Part shown: piece by piece, positions 6,995 through 10,730 of the stretch | Layout of the letters: each line of letters begins with the position of its first letter | Position numbering within the stretch: position 1 is the first letter of the stretch | Assembly: GCA_964474455.1 (NCBI GenBank) | Contig: CAYYSU010000064.1 | Coordinates: 1-10,730 of the forward strand | Length of the DNA stretch: 10,730 nucleotides | Origin: BM520 sp964474455 | GTDB lineage: Bacteria; Bacteroidota; Bacteroidia; Bacteroidales; BM520 | Direction: 5' to 3' | Notes under the pieces: generated by a model | The model's input: the letters and a program-made list of their open reading frames with translations, nothing else | Told to the model about the DNA's origin: nothing | Databases searched by the model: none | Made by a program: the position numbers and the translations under genes

Positions 6995-8098
6995 ATGAAA
7001 CAAACAGCATTTACAAAATTTCACGAAGCATTAGGTGCTAAAATGGCATCTTTTGCAGGCTATAATATGCCAATCCAGTATGAAGGTATCACTGTGGAAC
7101 ATGAAACTGTTCGTAAAGGAGTAGGTGTATTTGATGTGTCTCATATGGGTGAATTCTGGGTGAAAGGGCCCAAAGCAGAAGCATTTCTTCAGAGAATTAC
7201 TTCCAACGACGTGGCAGCACTCTCCGATGGCAAAGTACAATACTCGCTCTTTCCTAACGGAAAAGGTGGTATCGTGGACGATTTTTTAGTGTATCGTTTT
7301 TCCGCTGAAACATTTCTGCTAGTGGTAAATGCTGCCAATATCGATAAAGACTGGAACTGGGTGTACGAAAATGCCAAAGAGTTTGGTCTTGATCTCGAAA
7401 AAGAGATCTATAATGCCTCGGATGAGATTTCACAACTGGCAATACAGGGGCCTTTGGCTATGAAGACTGTGCAGAAACTCACCGATGCAAATGTTGTTGA
7501 CATGGGTTTTTATACTTTTCAAAAGTGTGATATCGCAGGGGTTAAAGATGTGATCATGTCTATTACCGGTTATACTGGATCAGGAGGGTGTGAGATCTAT
7601 TTTGCCAATGAAGATGCTGAAAAAATCTGGCATGCAGTGTTTGAAGCCGGTGAAGAGTTTGGTATTAAGCCTGTTGGCCTGGGTGCCCGTGATACCCTCC
7701 GACTGGAGTCTGGCTTTTGCCTCTACGGTAACGATATCGACGACACCACTTCTCCTCTGGAAGCAGGCCTTGGATGGATAACAAAATTTGTTGACCATAA
7801 AGATTTTATCGACAAGGATTACATGCTTAAAATGAAAGAAGAAGGCCTCAAGCGTCGCCTTAAAGGTTTTGTGATGATCGACAAAGGTATCCCAAGACAG
7901 CATTATGAAATCTGTGATGCTGATGGTAACGTAATTGGTGAAGTGACTTCAGGAACAATGTCTCCTATGCTTCACAAAGGTATCGGAATGGGTTATGTAA
8001 AAACAGGACATACCAAAGTGGGAACTGAAATTTACATCAAAGTTCGTAGTCGAATGCTTAAGGCTGAGATTACGAAAACGCCTTTCTATCACGCATAA
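6995..8098 (+). CDS. gcvT: Glycine cleavage system T protein (aminomethyltransferase)
   Basis: This 367-residue protein has the normal length and full domain order of GcvT. It transfers the aminomethyl group from lipoyl-H-protein to tetrahydrofolate, releasing ammonia and methylene-THF in the cytoplasm. Visible family signatures are the N-terminal MKQTAFTKFHEALGAKM, FDVSHMGE (46-53), GGIVDD (91-96, with the folate-contacting Asp), TGYTGSGGCEIY (191-202), GARDTLRLE (230-238), LYGNDI (243-248) and a C-terminal SGTMSPMLHKGIGMGYV region. Cys199 sits where many homologues have Phe (GGFE), a small oddity outside the catalytic Asp. The gene stands alone, with gcvH and gcvP not nearby. The ATG follows an A/T-rich leader without a Shine-Dalgarno sequence, and a -7 box lies at 6955. 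It ends with tandem TAA TAA stops and a hairpin. Confidence 0.97.
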   Translation: MKQTAFTKFHEALGAKMASFAGYNMPIQYEGITVEHETVRKGVGVFDVSHMGEFWVKGPKAEAFLQRITSNDVAALSDGKVQYSLFPNGKGGIVDDFLVYRFSAETFLLVVNAANIDKDWNWVYENAKEFGLDLEKEIYNASDEISQLAIQGPLAMKTVQKLTDANVVDMGFYTFQKCDIAGVKDVIMSITGYTGSGGCEIYFANEDAEKIWHAVFEAGEEFGIKPVGLGARDTLRLESGFCLYGNDIDDTTSPLEAGLGWITKFVDHKDFIDKDYMLKMKEEGLKRRLKGFVMIDKGIPRQHYEICDADGNVIGEVTSGTMSPMLHKGIGMGYVKTGHTKVGTEIYIKVRSRMLKAEITKTPFYHA

Positions 8099-8117
8099 TA
8101 AAAATAGTTATCTTTAC

Positions 8118-8166
8118 AACCCGGAACCGGATTATGTTCGCATAGCTGATTCCGGGTTAATTTTTA
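8118..8166 (+). terminator. Nested hairpin with U-rich tail after gcvT (terminator or attenuator before comB)
   Basis: AACCCGGAA (8118-8126) and TTCCGGGTT (8150-8158) form a perfect 9-bp outer stem. Inside it, TATG-TTCG-CATA (8133-8144) forms a 4-bp inner stem with a UUCG loop. A U-rich stretch (AATTTTTA, 8159-8166) follows, as expected for an intrinsic terminator. It begins 20 nt after the gcvT stop and ends just before the comB ATG at 8171. With no clear promoter between the hairpin and comB, partial read-through would set comB expression. That last point is inference. Confidence 0.7.
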
Positions 8167-8170
8167 TATT

Positions 8171-8890
8171 ATGAATACTATCGAAGTTTGTTTTACGCCT
8201 GCTCTTTTTCAGCATAAGCTGACACAGGAAAACTATATCGTGGTGGTGACGGATATCCTTCGTGCTTCCACATCAATAGTGTCAGCATTCCATAATAAGG
8301 TAGCGAGTATTATTCCTGTTTCCGATCCCCAAGAGGCAAAAAAGTACAAAGAGCAGGGTTTTTTGGTTGCTGCAGAACGTGACGGCGTAGTACTCGATTT
8401 TGCGGATTTCGGAAACAGTGCCTTTAACTTTATGACTCCTGAAGTGGTGGGAAAGACTATTGCTTACAGCACCACAAATGGTACTAAGTCGATACAGCTG
8501 GCGGCAGAGCACTCTGAAATGGTAGCGGTGGGAGCCTTTACAAACCTTTCGGTAATGGCGGCGTGGCTGAAAGATCAGAAAAAAAATGTTGTTATTCTTT
8601 GTGCCGGATGGAAGCAGAAGTTTTGCCTGGAAGATGCTTTTTATGCCGGGGCATTAGTGGAAAAGCTGACGCAGTACCTGGAGATGGAAATTATCTGCGA
8701 CTCTGCAAATGTGGCTCTCGATATGTGGCGAATGGGAAAAGAAGACCCGCTAACATACATCCAAAAAGCATTACACCGCCACCGCCTTAAAAAGCTTGGC
8801 CTGGATGATGTGCTGCCATACTCTTTTGAACCGGATACGGCACCTGTGGTTCCTGTGCTGCAAGGCAACAGAATTGTGAATGTGTTATGA
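8171..8890 (+). CDS. comB: ComB family, probable 2-phosphosulfolactate phosphatase
   Basis: This 239-residue protein matches the ComB family in length and motif order: VVTDILRAST (25-34, the likely catalytic Asp28 region), AAERDG (67-72), GNSAFNF (81-87), STTNGTKS (100-107), GAFTN (121-125), LCAGWKQKFCLEDAFYAG (143-160) and DSANVALDMW (177-186). In methanogens ComB is a Mg-dependent phosphatase that converts 2-phosphosulfolactate to sulfolactate for coenzyme M. Many bacteria without coenzyme M keep a homologue whose role is less clear. No comA, comC, comD or comE gene is seen here. The start has no Shine-Dalgarno sequence and lies directly after the gcvT hairpin. The gene ends in tandem TGA TAA. 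The family assignment is strong; the exact reaction in this organism is inferred from the family. Confidence 0.88.
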   Translation: MNTIEVCFTPALFQHKLTQENYIVVVTDILRASTSIVSAFHNKVASIIPVSDPQEAKKYKEQGFLVAAERDGVVLDFADFGNSAFNFMTPEVVGKTIAYSTTNGTKSIQLAAEHSEMVAVGAFTNLSVMAAWLKDQKKNVVILCAGWKQKFCLEDAFYAGALVEKLTQYLEMEIICDSANVALDMWRMGKEDPLTYIQKALHRHRLKKLGLDDVLPYSFEPDTAPVVPVLQGNRIVNVL

Positions 8891-8957
8891 TAATGTAGTA
8901 ATTAAAAAAATAATAGAATTGTATCTGCTAAAGCGGCCGATAATATATACAATATTT

Positions 8958-8963
8958 GGAGGA
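8958..8963 (+). promoter_or_regulatory. Strong Shine-Dalgarno sequence for the M23 gene
   Basis: GGAGGA ends 8 nt before the ATG at 8972, near-ideal spacing, and fixes that start. None of the other starts visible in this window has a comparable site, and Bacteroidota generally rely little on Shine-Dalgarno pairing. Confidence 0.7.
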
Positions 8964-8971
8964 TCATATTT

Positions 8972-10705
8972 ATGTTTTGGATACGTTGTAAAGCGATCAT
9001 AATATTTATATTTGTTTTTTTCCTTACGGGGAAGGCTCAGCAGCCATACTCAGATGTTGACTTCCGATCTCCGGTTGATTTTACCATTCTGCTGAGCGGA
9101 ACCTTTGGCGAATTGCGTTCCGGACATTTCCATTCCGGAATAGATATTAAAACAGGCGGTGTTACCGGTAAAAATATCTATGCAATTGGCGATGGCTGGG
9201 TGTCACGTATAAAAGTCTCTGCGGTAGGATTTGGAAACGCTATGTATATCACTCACCCCGAAGGATATACCTCTGTATATGCACATTTACAATCATTTGC
9301 TGAAGATATTGCGACGTTTGTACTGGATGAACAGTATCAACGTAAAAGCTTCGCCGTTGATATCCCTGTGGCCAAAGGGAAATTCATGTTTTCAAAAGGT
9401 GATGTGATTGCAAATAGTGGTAACAGCGGCTCTTCCGGTGGCCCGCATTTGCATTTTGAAATCCGTGATGCTGCGACCCAGGATATTATCAATCCTCTGC
9501 ATTTTGGTTATAAAGTAAAAGATTTTATCCGACCCAAAATTACAGGTTTTATGGTCTACCCCGAGAGTAGCTTTTCTCTTATTGACGGGAAAAATACTTC
9601 AAGGAATTATAATGTCGAAGGTTGGGGCCCTGTATATCGCCCGGTGGATGATTATAAAATCAATGTCTGCGGACCATTCTCAATAGGTGTTAAAGCTTAT
9701 GACCTCTTGAATGATTCGCATAATAAAAATGGTGTGTATCGATACGAGATGTTCGTGGATGGTGAGATGACTTTCGGCTGGAAGGCAGATGAATTTTCTT
9801 TCGCCGAAACAGGATATATCAACTCCTTTATTGATTATTCAAATTATGTCTCCGGAAATGGACGTTATGTTCGTACTGCTATCGATCCAAATAACCAGCT
9901 TAGTATGTATGATGGTGATAATGGAATTATTGATTTTCATACACCGGGAGAGCATACCGTTAAGTTTTTAGCCATTGATTTTGCCAAAGATACTTCCGCG
10001 CTTACAATGACTTTTATTTCTAAAGACTCTGATGTGATTCCTTATGTTAATGAACATGAATCCATTTCTGATAATGAAGTTGTTTTGAAATGGAGAAAAT
10101 CCAACCACATTAAAAAAGAATACCTGACGCTGAAAACCGGTCCGAAATCTTTGTTTGATAATATGACAATTGTGGTCAGGCATTCTGAACTTCCTGAAAA
10201 TATCAATGGCTATTCAAAACTCGTTGAGGCAGGTAATGTGAGGCAGGTAGCTCATAAGAGATTTGAAATTCAAATTCCTGTTACGGAGGGGTTTGATTTT
10301 AATGCCAATAAATTGTGCCTTGCCAGATATCAGGATGGAGAAGTTATATATGCCGGTGGAAAATATTCCAAAGGTAATGTATCGACCAAGACGAAGAGAT
10401 TCGGCACCTATTTTATCACTGCAGATACTACCGCACCGGAAATTACTCCGCTGAATCTTTCATTAAGAAGCAAGGAGGGATATGCCCGTTCTCTGAAATT
10501 CCGTATCACAGACAACCTTAGCGGGATAACCGAATACAATGGTTATTTTAATGAGCAATGGGTGCTTTTCAGATACGATGCGAAGAACAAACTCCTCTAT
10601 TATCGCCATGACAAGCATCTCCCGGAGGGGAACATCAACCTGAAACTCGTGGTTAAAGATGCCAAAGGCAACAAATCAGTTTTTGAGCGAACAATAACAA
10701 ACTGA
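8972..10705 (+). CDS. Secreted M23-family zinc metallopeptidase with C-terminal beta-rich region
   Basis: This 577-residue protein starts with a signal peptide (Arg5/Lys7, then a hydrophobic core at 8-19, with likely cleavage near KAQ|QPYS at ~23). There is no lipobox cysteine. Residues ~35-190 form an M23 (LytM/peptidoglycan endopeptidase) domain with an apparently complete active site: zinc ligands His54 and Asp58 (HSGID) and His161, plus the partner histidines His105 (YAHL) and His159 (PHLHFE). About 54 residues separate His105 from His159, longer than the 31 in LytM, so an insertion of roughly 23 residues sits there. Residues ~190-577 are beta-rich with no recognised catalytic motif, and the last ~90 (from TTAPEITP) look Ig-like. 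The probable role is cutting peptide cross-links in the periplasm or outside the cell during wall remodelling. It follows comB by 81 bp, has its own strong RBS, and ends in tandem TGA TAA. Confidence 0.92.
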   Translation: MFWIRCKAIIIFIFVFFLTGKAQQPYSDVDFRSPVDFTILLSGTFGELRSGHFHSGIDIKTGGVTGKNIYAIGDGWVSRIKVSAVGFGNAMYITHPEGYTSVYAHLQSFAEDIATFVLDEQYQRKSFAVDIPVAKGKFMFSKGDVIANSGNSGSSGGPHLHFEIRDAATQDIINPLHFGYKVKDFIRPKITGFMVYPESSFSLIDGKNTSRNYNVEGWGPVYRPVDDYKINVCGPFSIGVKAYDLLNDSHNKNGVYRYEMFVDGEMTFGWKADEFSFAETGYINSFIDYSNYVSGNGRYVRTAIDPNNQLSMYDGDNGIIDFHTPGEHTVKFLAIDFAKDTSALTMTFISKDSDVIPYVNEHESISDNEVVLKWRKSNHIKKEYLTLKTGPKSLFDNMTIVVRHSELPENINGYSKLVEAGNVRQVAHKRFEIQIPVTEGFDFNANKLCLARYQDGEVIYAGGKYSKGNVSTKTKRFGTYFITADTTAPEITPLNLSLRSKEGYARSLKFRITDNLSGITEYNGYFNEQWVLFRYDAKNKLLYYRHDKHLPEGNINLKLVVKDAKGNKSVFERTITN

Positions 10706-10730
10706 TAATAAAAGAAATTTTATTCAACTC

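Noticed and set aside
7580..7903. A 107-codon antisense reading frame inside gcvT
   Set aside because: It is a shadow of the strongly conserved gcvT frame, with no recognisable domain and no leader signals.
8918..8953. ATTGTAT/ATACAAT inverted repeat between comB and the M23 gene
   Set aside because: Only 7 A/T-rich pairs around a 22-nt loop, with no U-tract; this is easily met by chance.
8950..8957. AATATTTG as a -7 promoter box for the M23 gene
   Set aside because: It lacks the TA of TAnnTTTG, and the transcript start it implies would fall at or beyond the GGAGGA Shine-Dalgarno site.
8972..9043. A lipoprotein signal peptide on the M23 protein
   Set aside because: The only early cysteine (Cys6) precedes the hydrophobic core, so there is no lipobox; a signal peptidase I site fits better.

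Overview
The window looks like ordinary chromosome from a member of the Bacteroidota, probably Bacteroidales or Marinilabiliales-like. Three things suggest this. Most starts have A/T-rich leaders without a Shine-Dalgarno sequence. A TAnnTTTG-type -7 box precedes gcvT. The protein set is also typical of the phylum: a fused LeuC-LeuD-type hydratase, LolD, a stand-alone GcvT, ComB, and a large secreted M23 protein with beta-rich extensions. The assignment rests on these features and on family knowledge; no search was run.

Layout. (1) 6-1781, plus strand: a fused aconitase-superfamily hydro-lyase with the iron-sulfur and swivel domains in one chain. (2) 1782-2067: a convergent intergenic gap with two tandem hairpins, one a perfect 12-bp inverted repeat. 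(3) 2068-6733, minus strand: a three-gene block transcribed in the order lolD (lipoprotein-release ATPase), a secreted or anchored protein of twelve ~57-residue helical repeats, and a class-V PLP-dependent aminotransferase / cysteine-desulfurase-like enzyme. lolD and the repeat gene nearly abut or overlap, and 60 bp separates the repeat gene from the aminotransferase gene. (4) 6734-6994: a divergent intergenic region with a -7 promoter box for gcvT and a 15-nt imperfect direct repeat upstream of it. (5) 6995-10705, plus strand: gcvT, comB and an M23 peptidase gene, codirectional. A structured hairpin with a U-rich tail separates gcvT from comB, and an unusually good Shine-Dalgarno sequence precedes the peptidase gene.

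Functionally the window mixes central metabolism (hydratase, GcvT), PLP chemistry and envelope biology (LolD, repeat protein, M23 peptidase). The lolD/repeat-protein pairing is the clearest hint of a shared role, in the cell envelope. The other neighbours do not form an obvious pathway. I see no mobile element, CRISPR array, tRNA or rRNA, and no clear new defence or biosynthetic system. The items most worth a second look are the substrate loop of the fused hydratase, the three-helix repeat solenoid, the RGGCACAG-type active-site loop of the aminotransferase, and the two structured intergenic regions.
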